Below are positions 23,455 through 31,592 of a DNA stretch of 42,054 bases, one piece after another. Each line of letters begins with the position of its first letter. Within the stretch, counting starts at the first letter, position 1. Under the pieces are notes generated by a model that saw nothing but the letters and a program-made list of their open reading frames with translations, had not been told where the DNA came from and did not search any database. Location of the stretch: assembly GCA_045114775.1 (NCBI GenBank), contig JBGULC010000001.1:1-42054 (forward strand), given 5' to 3'. Source of the stretch: UBA3792 sp045114775 (GTDB taxonomy: Bacteria; Bacillota; Clostridia; Christensenellales; CAG-138). Both the position numbers and the translations under genes were made by a program.

Positions 23455-24315
23455 ATGAAACGAATCGTTGCGATCATGCTCTCGGTACTCTTTGCGCTCG
23501 GGCTTTTCGGCTGCGCCTGCTCGACGCCCATCGTCTACTCGGACGCGGATAAGTACACCGCGGGGAGCTTTACGTACGACGGCTCCGGCATCACGAAGAT
23601 CGACGTCGACTGGGCGGCGGGCGACATCACGCTGAAGAACGGCAGCGGCACGCTTTCCGTAACCGAGAACAGCGCCGATACGCTGGAGGACTGGGAAACG
23701 CTGCGCTGGTGGATCGACGGCACGACGCTGAGGATCCGCTATTGTCAGTCCGGCAAGGCGTTTCGGTTCGCCGACGGCAGAAAGAAGGATCTGACGATCG
23801 AGCTGCCGACCTTCGCGGACGTCAGCATCGACGTCGCCTCCGGCAAGGTCGTTTCGGAGGGCAGACTCGACGTCGGCAAATTCGATCTGGACACGGCATA
23901 CGGCGGCGCGGAGATCGCCGAGCTGTACGCGGAGGAGGTCGATATCGACAGCGCTTCCGGCAGGATCTCGGTGGGGTACGCCGAGGTCAAAGGGACGTTT
24001 CAGGTCGACACCGCGTCCGGCGGGGTCTCGGTGGGCGAGATCGACGCGCACAGCATTCAGATCGACAGCGCTTCCGGCGGCGTTTCGCTCGGTCTCAAAC
24101 GCACGATCTGGAAGGTCGATCTTGACGTTGCGTCCGGCGCCGTGATCCTGAAGCTCCTCGATCCGGAGGAAGGCGCGACCTTGCAGCTCGAAGCGATCAC
24201 CGGATCGCTCAATACCAAGCTTCCGTACGAGAAGAGCGGCAAGACCTATACCTTCGGCAACGGTAAGATCCGGATCAACATCGACGCCGTCGCCGGTACG
24301 GTCACGGTCGAATAA
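23455..24315 (+). CDS. DUF4097-type beta-helical lipoprotein
   Basis: 286 aa. Lipobox LFGC (Cys20). The mature chain is a series of short strands with a recurring D-x-A-S-G turn: DVASGKV, DTAYGGA, DSASGRI, DTASGGV, DSASGGV, DVASGAV, about one every 20 residues. This is typical of DUF4097/DUF4098 adhesin-like right-handed beta-helices, which occur in surface or membrane-associated proteins of unknown function. GGGAGG precedes the ATG, 14 bp after threonine aldolase, so it may share its transcript. Confidence 0.82.
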   Translation: MKRIVAIMLSVLFALGLFGCACSTPIVYSDADKYTAGSFTYDGSGITKIDVDWAAGDITLKNGSGTLSVTENSADTLEDWETLRWWIDGTTLRIRYCQSGKAFRFADGRKKDLTIELPTFADVSIDVASGKVVSEGRLDVGKFDLDTAYGGAEIAELYAEEVDIDSASGRISVGYAEVKGTFQVDTASGGVSVGEIDAHSIQIDSASGGVSLGLKRTIWKVDLDVASGAVILKLLDPEEGATLQLEAITGSLNTKLPYEKSGKTYTFGNGKIRINIDAVAGTVTVE

Positions 24316-24336
24316 ACCGATCAGCATCTTCGGTTT
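24314..24336 (+). terminator. Weak terminator after the DUF4097 gene
   Basis: AAACCGA / TCGGTTT stem overlapping the stop codon, followed by TCTG. Modest. The rest of the 229-bp gap to the next gene holds only the opposing terminator. Confidence 0.45.
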
Positions 24337-24445
24337 TCTGTCGTTTCACGCTTAAGCAAAGAACAGGAGCGAGAGACGGCCGGATCCATTGCACAATACG
24401 AAATCACGCGGAGAGGCGTTGAAGCGTCCGCGTCATTCGGTTCAT

Positions 24446-24486
24446 AAAAAGAAACGGGCAGACGGGACGAAAGGATCGTCTGCCCG
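24446..24486 (-). terminator. Terminator after the large lipoprotein gene
   Basis: CGGGCAGACG / CGTCTGCCCG with an inner GACG...CGTC extension; the minus strand continues TTTCTTTTT. Confidence 0.85.
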
Positions 24487-24544
24487 AATCTTACACAAAA
24501 ACAAAAGCCATGTGTTTGTGCGGATATCACTGCTGCAATGCCGC

Positions 24545-26074
24545 TCAATATCCCTGATATGGATCGATGATGCTGCCGTCGATCGCGTTGATGATCAGAA
24601 GCGGTCTTTCGCTGCCGTAAATTTGCCGCGCTGCCTGTTCCGGAAATTCTCCCATAGCGATGAGCGCATCGCGCGCTTTCTCGGTGTATATAAACGTCCC
24701 GGTAAAGAACCACGCGGGAACCAAAAGACCGCTTTCCATATCGTTCTTTTCACGGATGCGGAACAGCCCGAGCTTCACGCTGTCGACGGCGATCGTACCG
24801 CCCGTGTGTTTTTCCAGACTGAACACGCGGTTCATCTGCCGCACAAACAGCGACCGCACTTCATCATACGGCAGCAGCGGCGTTTCCTCGGAGATCGTTT
24901 CCGTCACCTTGAGCGCGCCTTCCCAGTTCAGTGACAGCAGCGTGCCGTCGGAATTGACGTTGGCTTCGATCCGGTCATACGGCCAGTACCGGAAATAACC
25001 GTCCTCAGACTCGCTGTAGGCGTCGCCGTACAGATAAAGCATCTGTGCGCCGGAAAAGGCGGGCGTCATACGGATCAGGTATCCCCACTTGTCGCAGACG
25101 CCCTGAATCTCGCCCTCGTGACACGCGTTGTTCGACCACCAGACGTCTGCAACCTCATAGTGCTTCGCTTCCTCTCCGAGGACCTCGCGCAGGATCCCGA
25201 TCGCTTCGCGCGTGGTAACGGAGCCCTCGCTTTGCGGAGTATCGTATTCTGCGGGTCCGATCCGCTTTGCGTCCGGCATTTCTGCATGAAAACAGTCTGA
25301 GGTGCCGACCGGTGCCCCTTCATCCCGCGCGCGGATATAGCTGATGATCCTGCCCCTGCTTGATTCTTCTACACCGATATGATCATATTGCCGGCTGTAT
25401 ATTTCATGCTGATCGGGACTGCCGACGATCGAATACACGTTCCAGTCCACCGAGCTCGGGTTATCCTCCGGCAGGGAGCCGTCCCAGACGGGATTCGGAT
25501 CGGCATGCACGCCTTCGGGAAGCGTGCTGTATTCCTTCTGCAGCGCGGCAATACGTTCGCGATGCATGGCAAGCATCTGTTCGTATTCTTCCTCGGTACT
25601 GTCACTGTTTTTCATCCATTCCTCTTTGCTGCCGGTCATGCAGTCGACCGCGTGGATCGACGCCTGCATCTCGCGTTCGACGTCGTCGCGCGTCCGCGGC
25701 GCCTGCTTCCAGATATACAGCGTATCGACGCCGAGCAAACGACGGCTCAGTGCAAGCCGCTCCTCGTTTGTCAGACGCCGATGCGTGACCCGCAGAAGCG
25801 GAAACGCGGACCCTTCGGTCAAAACCTCGATCGGTACGTCGGCAGTGACGTGCACGCCGCGCGCTTCCGTTGTTTCGCTGCATTGGAACCGCGCGGGAAA
25901 CTGCGCGCTGACCGGCGGCGCGGCAAGCGTCGGGTCGTTCTGTTCCGTCTGCTCGGACAGCACCGTGTCGATCAGTACGTTCGTGTCCTTTTGCTTCACC
26001 GCGTCGTGATCCGGCGTCGGCTGACAGGCGGCAAGCAAGCAGAGGATCAAAAGCAAGGTGATGATTCGTTTCAT
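24545..26074 (-). CDS. Large lipoprotein, DUF6034-like
   Basis: 509 aa. Lipobox LAAC (Cys17) followed by QPTPDHDAVKQKDTN. The rest is a soluble extracytoplasmic protein with no membrane segments; it contains a coiled, charged stretch (EEEYEQMLAMHRERIAALQKEY). The start and overall look resemble DUF6034 lipoproteins of gut Clostridia, whose role is unknown; that assignment is from memory and uncertain. ATG 26074 has AGGAGGGA five bases upstream. Its promoter carries four 11-bp-phased repeats of the kind bound by PhoP-like regulators. Confidence 0.78.
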   Translation of the reverse strand: MKRIITLLLILCLLAACQPTPDHDAVKQKDTNVLIDTVLSEQTEQNDPTLAAPPVSAQFPARFQCSETTEARGVHVTADVPIEVLTEGSAFPLLRVTHRRLTNEERLALSRRLLGVDTLYIWKQAPRTRDDVEREMQASIHAVDCMTGSKEEWMKNSDSTEEEYEQMLAMHRERIAALQKEYSTLPEGVHADPNPVWDGSLPEDNPSSVDWNVYSIVGSPDQHEIYSRQYDHIGVEESSRGRIISYIRARDEGAPVGTSDCFHAEMPDAKRIGPAEYDTPQSEGSVTTREAIGILREVLGEEAKHYEVADVWWSNNACHEGEIQGVCDKWGYLIRMTPAFSGAQMLYLYGDAYSESEDGYFRYWPYDRIEANVNSDGTLLSLNWEGALKVTETISEETPLLPYDEVRSLFVRQMNRVFSLEKHTGGTIAVDSVKLGLFRIREKNDMESGLLVPAWFFTGTFIYTEKARDALIAMGEFPEQAARQIYGSERPLLIINAIDGSIIDPYQGY

Positions 26075-26103
26075 TTCTGTCCCTCCTGTTTGTTTCTGCA
26101 TCC

Positions 26104-26168
26104 ATCTTATCTCCCAAATTCGTCCAAAACGTCACAAAACTGTCACCGAGTTGTAAGGGAGTTGTAAA
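26104..26168 (-). promoter_or_regulatory. Promoter with four 11-bp-phased direct repeats
   Basis: Minus strand: TTTACA (26163-26168), CTTACA (26152-26157), GTGACA (26141-26146) and GTGACG (26130-26135), each exactly 11 bp apart, then a TAAGAT -10 at 26104-26109. The last repeat sits near the -35. The arrangement matches PhoP boxes of Bacillota (TT-ACA hexamers, 5-bp gaps). Another OmpR-type response regulator is possible. Confidence 0.55.
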
Positions 26169-26302
26169 ATCTGCGCTTCCGGAGCGACCTTATCTTCGGG
26201 CATGCGCAGCGCGTCCGCGGACGGGCATACGGTCTTTTGCGCGAAGACGTCCGTCCGTGAAAATATATTCTGTTTTTGGAGGAAAAACGGCGGGTCCGTC
26301 GG

Positions 26303-26330
26303 TTGACTTTTATGCGCAAAGTGATATCAT
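26303..26330 (+). promoter_or_regulatory. gdhA promoter
   Basis: TTGACT, 16-bp spacer, extended -10 TGATATCAT, about 45 bp before the gdhA start. Confidence 0.7.
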
Positions 26331-26375
26331 GAACCTGTTGGGAATTTCCCAAAAATAACTATTATCGGAGGAGCT

Positions 26376-27725
26376 ATGAACAGCTATATCGAACGTGTCC
26401 TCGCGGACGTCGAACGCCGCGACAAGAACGAGCCGGAATTCCTTCAGACCGTTGAAGAAGTTCTGAAATCTCTCGAAGTCATCGTTTCCCGTCATCCCGA
26501 ATATGAGGCGAACGGCCTTCTCGAGCGTATGGTGGAGCCGGAGCGCGTCATCGAGTTCCGCGTACCGTGGATCGACGATCAGGGCGTTGTCCGCATCAAC
26601 CGCGGCTTCCGCGTTCAGTTCAACAGCGCGATCGGACCGTACAAGGGCGGCATCCGTTTCAACAAGAACGTCAACCTGTCCGTCATGAAGTTCCTCGGCT
26701 TCGAGCAGACCTTCAAGAACAGCCTGACCTCGCTCCCGATGGGCGGCGGCAAGGGCGGCGCGGACTTCGATCCGACCGGCAAGAGCGATCGCGAGATCAT
26801 GCGTTTCTGCCAGAGCTTCATGACTGAGCTCTATCGTCACATCGGTCCGAACGTGGACGTTCCGGCAGGAGACATGGGCGTCGGCGGACGTGAGATCGGC
26901 TACATGTTCGGTCAGTATAAGCGCATCCGCAATGCGTACGAGAACGGCGTTCTCACCGGCAAGGGCCTTTCCTTCGGCGGTTCCCTCATTCGTCCGGAAG
27001 CGACCGGCTACGGCGCGGTTTACTACCTCTGCGAAGTTCTGAAGCATCAGAACGACACGATCGAAGGCAAGACCATCGCGGTCTCCGGCTTCGGCAATGT
27101 TGCATGGGGCGTCACCAAGAAGGCGGCTCAGCTCGGCGCGAAGGTCGTCACGCTCTCCGGCCCGGACGGCTACATCTACGATCCGGACGGCGTCGTCACC
27201 GAGGAGAAGATCAACTACATGCTCGAGATGAACGCATCCCGCCGCAACCGCGTGCAGGACTATGCGGACAAGTTCGGCGTCGAGTTCTTCCCGGGCGAGA
27301 AGCCCTTCGGCCGCAAGGTCGACATCGTCATGCCGTGCGCAATGCAGAACGACGTGCACATGGATTCCGCTGAGAAGATCGCGGCAAACGGCGTCAAGTA
27401 CTACATCGAAGTCGCGAACATGCCGACGACGAACGATGCGCTCTTCTTCCTCATGGAGCAGAAGGGCATGGTCGTTGCTCCGTCCAAGGCGGTCAACGCG
27501 GGCGGCGTTGCGGTCTCCGGTCTCGAAATGAGCCAGAACTCCGAGCGTCTCTCCTGGAGCGCAGAGGAAGTTGACACGAAGCTCCACAACATCATGATCA
27601 ACATCCACAAGGCTTCCATGGAAGCGGCGGAAGAGTGCGGCCTCGGCTACAACCTGGTTGCGGGCGCGAACATCGCGGGCTTCAAGAAGGTTGCGGACGC
27701 CATGCTGGCGCAGGGCATCGTCTGA
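26376..27725 (+). CDS. gdhA: Glutamate dehydrogenase (hexameric, probably NADP-specific)
   Basis: 449 aa, full length for the GdhA 50-kDa class. Interconverts 2-oxoglutarate + ammonia and glutamate. Substrate-site features: GPYKGGIRF, the PMGGGKGG loop with the catalytic-site lysines, and DVPAGDMGVGGREIGYMFGQYK. The Rossmann domain has GFGNVAWG. The length and sequence resemble the NADP-dependent biosynthetic type, though cofactor choice is not certain. GGAGGAG precedes ATG 26376. Single gene with its own promoter and a strong terminator. Confidence 0.96.
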   Translation: MNSYIERVLADVERRDKNEPEFLQTVEEVLKSLEVIVSRHPEYEANGLLERMVEPERVIEFRVPWIDDQGVVRINRGFRVQFNSAIGPYKGGIRFNKNVNLSVMKFLGFEQTFKNSLTSLPMGGGKGGADFDPTGKSDREIMRFCQSFMTELYRHIGPNVDVPAGDMGVGGREIGYMFGQYKRIRNAYENGVLTGKGLSFGGSLIRPEATGYGAVYYLCEVLKHQNDTIEGKTIAVSGFGNVAWGVTKKAAQLGAKVVTLSGPDGYIYDPDGVVTEEKINYMLEMNASRRNRVQDYADKFGVEFFPGEKPFGRKVDIVMPCAMQNDVHMDSAEKIAANGVKYYIEVANMPTTNDALFFLMEQKGMVVAPSKAVNAGGVAVSGLEMSQNSERLSWSAEEVDTKLHNIMINIHKASMEAAEECGLGYNLVAGANIAGFKKVADAMLAQGIV

Positions 27726-27752
27726 TCCCGAAATCCGATAATCTCCCAATCG

Positions 27753-27783
27753 AAAAGGACTTCCTTCGGGAAGTCCTTTTTTT
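27753..27783 (+). terminator. Terminator of gdhA
   Basis: AAAAGGACTTCC / GGAAGTCCTTTT with a TTCG tetraloop and further T. Confidence 0.95.
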
Positions 27784-27820
27784 CTGTCGAAAAAGGCGTC
27801 TTTGGATCGTTGTTCTTTTC

Positions 27821-27960
27821 ATAGCTATTATCATAATAGCTATAATAAGATTCCTTTTTTACAGCACGGCTTTTCAAGCCGCCGTGCTGTTTTATGATAG
27901 CTATGATACTCTGAATAGCTATTCTGTTATCAGCTATTATAATAGCTATTATAATAATAG
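27821..27960. repeat. Cluster of ATAGCTAT palindromes around a GC hairpin
   Basis: Five copies of the self-complementary octamer ATAGCTAT (27821, 27836, 27897, 27915, 27942) plus a partial one at 27932, set in larger dyads: ATAGCTATTAT-c-ATAATAGCTAT (27821-27843), GAATAGCTATTC (27913-27924) and AGCTATTATAATAGCT (27932-27947). In the centre is a 10-bp GC hairpin ACAGCACGGC / GCCGTGCTGT (27861-27890) with TTTT after it. No gene; strongly AT-rich compared with its surroundings. Together with the gdhA terminator it fills most of the 394-bp gap. Confidence 0.8.
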
Positions 27961-28119
27961 ATAAAGATCGGCGATGAGGATCCAAGCGTTTTCCGTTCCG
28001 CAGGGCGGTTTCTGAAATGTGAACTTTTTTCAGGAATTTTTGGGATATATTTTGTGCTACGATAGAGTCGAAAAGAGGAACGGCGCGAAACCGTTCCCGG
28101 AAAACAGGAGGAAATGAAA

Positions 28120-28641
28120 ATGATAAAGCGCTTGGAACAGCGTTCGCAGTACGTGCTGCTGAGCTGCGCGGTCGTACGGTTCGGCGGGCTGACACCGGAG
28201 GAACTTGGGCTGTATGTGATGATGCTGGTTCGCCCGGACCACTGGGACTTTTACGAAAAGATACTGGCAAAAGAGGCGGAGACGACGCCGGAGAGGATCC
28301 TGGAGATTTTACGAAGCATGGAACGGAAGGGCTTTGTGCTGGAGCGGAACGGACGGTTCGGCAGGTTCTGGGATCTCATCGAGATGCCGGAGCGCGTCGC
28401 GGAGGACGAACGAAAGATGTTTGCCGAAAACGGTTGGCGACCGTGTCTGTCCGAAACGATGCCGGAGCCGCGTCCGCAAGTCTCGGATGAAACGCCAAAA
28501 CCGGGAAAACGGGAGTCCGCGCCGGAGCCGGGCAAGCGTACGCTGACGCATGAGCAGATGGCGCAGATCTTTTTCGAGAAAGCGGCGGAGCTCCGCAAAT
28601 GCACCGAGGAGGAAAAAGCGGCGAAGGCGGCAGGAAGATAA
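28120..28641 (+). CDS. Hypothetical protein with winged-helix-like N-terminus
   Basis: 173 aa. I do not recognise the family. Residues 1-95 look like a winged helix: GLTPEELGLYVMMLVRPDHW, then AKEAETTPERILEILRSMERKGFVLERNG, ending in a WDLIEMP turn. This recalls the N-terminal HTH of DnaD-like or replication-initiator proteins. The tail is charged and Pro/Lys-rich and ends in a helix (EEEKAAKAAGR). ATG 28120 is preferred since AGGAGG lies eight bases upstream; another ATG at 28114 is only two bases from it. It stands alone; a DNA-binding role is inferred. Confidence 0.7.
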   Translation: MIKRLEQRSQYVLLSCAVVRFGGLTPEELGLYVMMLVRPDHWDFYEKILAKEAETTPERILEILRSMERKGFVLERNGRFGRFWDLIEMPERVAEDERKMFAENGWRPCLSETMPEPRPQVSDETPKPGKRESAPEPGKRTLTHEQMAQIFFEKAAELRKCTEEEKAAKAAGR

Positions 28642-28674
28642 AGCGGCATGCCCTTTGAGACCTCGGAAGCACAG

Positions 28675-28709
28675 AAAAACGAACCGCCCGGTTGAAGGAC
28701 GGCTCGTTT
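28675..28709 (-). terminator. Terminator of the MscS gene
   Basis: AACGAGCCGTCC / CCGGGCGGTTCGTT imperfect stem with TTTTT on the minus strand, 14 bases beyond the stop. Confidence 0.8.
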
Positions 28710-28722
28710 GGCAAAGGGGTTA

Positions 28723-29595
28723 TTACTTGTCGGTGTGGATGTCGACCTGCTGATGCGCGAGCGGGATGTTGTTCTCGATCAGCTTTGCCTGCACCGCGTT
28801 GTTCAGCGCGAAGTAGACGGTCCAGTAATCGCCGGACTTGAACCATGCGCGGAGCTTGAACGTCGGAAGACCGCCTTCGGTCACGGTGACGAAGGTCTCG
28901 GGCGCGGGATCTTCGAGCACCAGCTCGTGGGCCTTTGCGCATTCGAGCATCAGCGCCTGGACCTTTTCACGGTCCGCAGCCGGGCTCAGCGTGAGGTCGA
29001 GGTCGAGACGGCGCAGTTCGTTCGTGTTGAGGTTCTTGATCGCGGAGTTTGCGAGCGCGCCGTTCGGCAGCGTGACGCGGAGGTTGTCCAGCGTGTCGAT
29101 CGTTGTGTAGAACAGGGTGAGTTCGCGGACCGTGCCCTCATGCGTGCCGTCGCTGATGAAGTCGCCGACATGGAACGGACGGAACACCAGCAGCATGATG
29201 CCGCCCGCAAAGTTCGCCAGCGAGCCCTGCAGCGCCAGACCGATCGCAAGTCCGCAGGACGCGAGCACCGCAATGATCGAAGCGGTCGGGATGCCGACGG
29301 TCGCTACCGCAAGCAGAATGATGAGCACATAGCCGAGGATCTTGACCGCGCTGACCGCCACCGTCTGGACTTCAGACGCGAGGTTCGTATACCATTTGGT
29401 CTTCTTGACGATCTTGATGAGCAGCTTTACGAGCAGAAGCCCGATGACCAGGATCGCAAGCCCCGCAACGAGCTTCATCGCGAATCCGCCGATCCCGTCG
29501 CCGAATTTCTCCGAGATCGCGTTTGACAGCCTCTCTGCCCAAGTCAGCTTGCCTTCCACGTTCAGTTCCTCTGCCAGAATCAGATTACTTACCAT
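28723..29595 (-). CDS. mscS: Small-conductance mechanosensitive channel, MscS family
   Basis: 290 aa, near E. coli MscS in size. Three membrane helices: about 36-63, 80-105 and the pore helix ASCGLAIGLALQGSLANFAGGIMLLVFRPF, which has the Gly/Ala pattern and the conserved PFHVGDFI boundary. The beta domain (LTLFYTTIDTLDNLRVTLPNG) and C-terminal alpha/beta domain follow. Opens under membrane tension during osmotic downshock. GGAGGAAAGGTC precedes the ATG. Single gene with its own promoter and terminator. Confidence 0.95.
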   Translation of the reverse strand: MVSNLILAEELNVEGKLTWAERLSNAISEKFGDGIGGFAMKLVAGLAILVIGLLLVKLLIKIVKKTKWYTNLASEVQTVAVSAVKILGYVLIILLAVATVGIPTASIIAVLASCGLAIGLALQGSLANFAGGIMLLVFRPFHVGDFISDGTHEGTVRELTLFYTTIDTLDNLRVTLPNGALANSAIKNLNTNELRRLDLDLTLSPAADREKVQALMLECAKAHELVLEDPAPETFVTVTEGGLPTFKLRAWFKSGDYWTVYFALNNAVQAKLIENNIPLAHQQVDIHTDK

Positions 29596-29630
29596 GACCT
29601 TTCCTCCTTATAGTTTATGAGTACAAATAC

Positions 29631-29659
29631 AGTATAACAGACCGCACGCGGTTTGTTAA
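29631..29659 (-). promoter_or_regulatory. mscS promoter
   Basis: Minus strand: TTAACA, 17-bp spacer, TATACT with TG extension (TGTTATACT). Confidence 0.75.
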
Positions 29660-29758
29660 GAGGCAAAACCAAATTTATATATAAAAATGCGTGTGGGGCG
29701 GATCGGACGCCTTGCATCTTTCGCCGCCCGAAAACGACGAAGAGCCTTTTGTCGGAAA

Positions 29759-29800
29759 ATAAAAAAACGGTCTGTTGAAACCGAAAGATTTCAACAGACC
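29759..29800 (-). terminator. Terminator of the Na/Pi transporter gene
   Basis: CGGTCTGTTGAAA / TTTCAACAGACCG, 13-bp stem, followed by seven T on the minus strand. Confidence 0.95.
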
Positions 29801-29806
29801 GAAGCG

Positions 29807-31453
29807 TTAAGCCTGTCCGGCCTCCGCGATGTTCAGCGCGTGGTCGGAAATACGCTCGAGGTCGGTCAGCGCTTCGACGTACAGCATGCCGATCTCCGCC
29901 GAACACTTGCCCTCCGCAAGGCGCTTGATGTGGTTGTTCTCATACAGATCGACCAGATCGTCGACCTCCTGCTCGCGTTCCGCAATGCTCGAAAGCGGCA
30001 TCGCCTTGGGGTTTTCCATACACGCGTGCGCGTCCTCGACGATGTTCAGCACCTTCAGAAACAGCGGCGCGATTTCGTCCATCGCGGCGTCGGAGAACTG
30101 CATCTTGCGCTCGCGCATGTGCTGGACATAGCCGGAAATGTTGTTCGCATGGTCGCCGATGCGCTCATAGTCGACGATGACGTGGTGCATCCGGTTGACC
30201 GATTGCGCGTCGGCTTCGCCGAGACCGTTGCGGTTGATCTCGACGAGATACTTCGAGATCTCGGAGTTCAGCCAGTCGAGCGTTTCCTCGTTCTCCGCAA
30301 TGCCGTCCAGGTCGTTTTTGCGCGGTACGGTCATGGCGGCGTACACCTTCTTCAGATTCTCAAGCGCAATCCCGTACATGCGTTCGGTCTCCTTCTCGAC
30401 CGAAGCGACCGCCGTCACGGAGGAGCCGAAGTCCTTGCCGCCGACGATGTGCAGCAGCCTGCGGCCCTCGAGCTTGTCTTCGCCGCGGATGATCACGCGC
30501 GAGAGCTTCACAAGCAGCGTGGAGAGCGGGAACATGATGAGCGTCGCCGCGAGCTTCAGGAACGTGTTGGCGTTCGCAAGCTGCTGCGCGTAGTTCGGAC
30601 CGCCGTTGACGGTGCCGGAGATATTGATGATGAAATTGATGACCGGATCACGGAAGATCTGCAGCAGCAGGATGCAGATCAGACACGCGAACACGTTGAA
30701 CAGCACATGGATGCAGGCGGTGCGCTTCGCGTCCTTGGTGCCGCCGACGGAGGCGAGCACGGAAACGGTCGTGCAGCCGATGTTCTGACCACAGATCAGA
30801 TACATGGAGATCAGAAGCGGCTGCGAGCCTGCGCCGAGCGCGCCGGACATAGCCATTGCCTGCAGTACGCCGACCGAGGCGGAGACGCTTTGCAGCGCCA
30901 TCGTCATGACCGTACCGACGAGCACGCCGAGGATGGGGAAATCCTTGAGTCCCGCGATCATGTTCCGGAACCATTCCACCTCCGCGAGCGCCTTCATGTG
31001 CTCCTTCATGAGCATCATGCCCATGAACAGAAGCCCGAGGCCGGTCAGCGCGTACAGGATATCGTTCCAGGGACGCTTTTTCAGAAACGTCATCGCCATG
31101 ACGCCGATGAACGCGATGATCGGCGCGTAGGTGTCGATGTTGAACGCGATGAGCTGACCGGTGATGGTCGTACCGACGTTCGCGCCCATGATGACGCCGA
31201 CCGCGTTGTCGAGCGGCATCAGCCCCGCGTTGACAAAGCCGACGGTCATGACCGAGACTGCGTTCGAGCTCTGAATGATACCGGTGATGACCGTACCGAC
31301 GAGCAAGCCGAGAAAACGGTTTTTCGTCAGCTTTTCAAGGATCGACTTGAGCTTTGCGCCTGCAAGCCGCTCGATGCCGTTGCCCATGATCTTGATGCCG
31401 AACAGGAAGATCGCGATACCGCCGATAATCCCCAGCCAGTTTTCGATCGTCAT
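29807..31453 (-). CDS. Na+/phosphate cotransporter with C-terminal PhoU domain
   Basis: 548 aa. Two inverted Na_Pi_cotrans repeats carry the QSS signatures QSSNA (61-65) and QSVSA (188-192) within eight or so membrane segments (1-310). From about 345 a PhoU-like helical bundle follows (MHHVIVDYERIGDHANNISGY, ALTDLERISDHALNIAE, both E/DRxxDHA motifs present). NptA/YjbB-type proteins move phosphate with sodium; in bacteria export as well as import has been reported. The PhoU part probably senses or gates. GGGAGGG precedes the ATG. Confidence 0.93.
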   Translation of the reverse strand: MTIENWLGIIGGIAIFLFGIKIMGNGIERLAGAKLKSILEKLTKNRFLGLLVGTVITGIIQSSNAVSVMTVGFVNAGLMPLDNAVGVIMGANVGTTITGQLIAFNIDTYAPIIAFIGVMAMTFLKKRPWNDILYALTGLGLLFMGMMLMKEHMKALAEVEWFRNMIAGLKDFPILGVLVGTVMTMALQSVSASVGVLQAMAMSGALGAGSQPLLISMYLICGQNIGCTTVSVLASVGGTKDAKRTACIHVLFNVFACLICILLLQIFRDPVINFIINISGTVNGGPNYAQQLANANTFLKLAATLIMFPLSTLLVKLSRVIIRGEDKLEGRRLLHIVGGKDFGSSVTAVASVEKETERMYGIALENLKKVYAAMTVPRKNDLDGIAENEETLDWLNSEISKYLVEINRNGLGEADAQSVNRMHHVIVDYERIGDHANNISGYVQHMRERKMQFSDAAMDEIAPLFLKVLNIVEDAHACMENPKAMPLSSIAEREQEVDDLVDLYENNHIKRLAEGKCSAEIGMLYVEALTDLERISDHALNIAEAGQA

Positions 31454-31489
31454 GAAACAAGTACCCTCCCTAACATGCTCCTACCCGTA

Positions 31490-31517
31490 TCGTAACAGAA
31501 ACGGCGGGCGTTTGCAA
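31490..31517 (-). promoter_or_regulatory. Promoter of the Na/Pi transporter gene
   Basis: Minus strand: TTGCAA, 16-bp spacer, TACGAT with a TG one base upstream. Confidence 0.55.
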
Positions 31518-31552
31518 CCGGATTCCGTAAACAATTTACGTAAAATCGGAGT

Positions 31553-31582
31553 AAAAAACGGACCTGTCCGAGGAAGGTCCGT
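31553..31582 (-). terminator. Terminator of the ABC exporter gene
   Basis: ACGGACC / GGTCCGT stem, 11-base loop, then a T-run on the minus strand. Confidence 0.8.
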
Positions 31583-31592
31583 ACAGCGCTTT

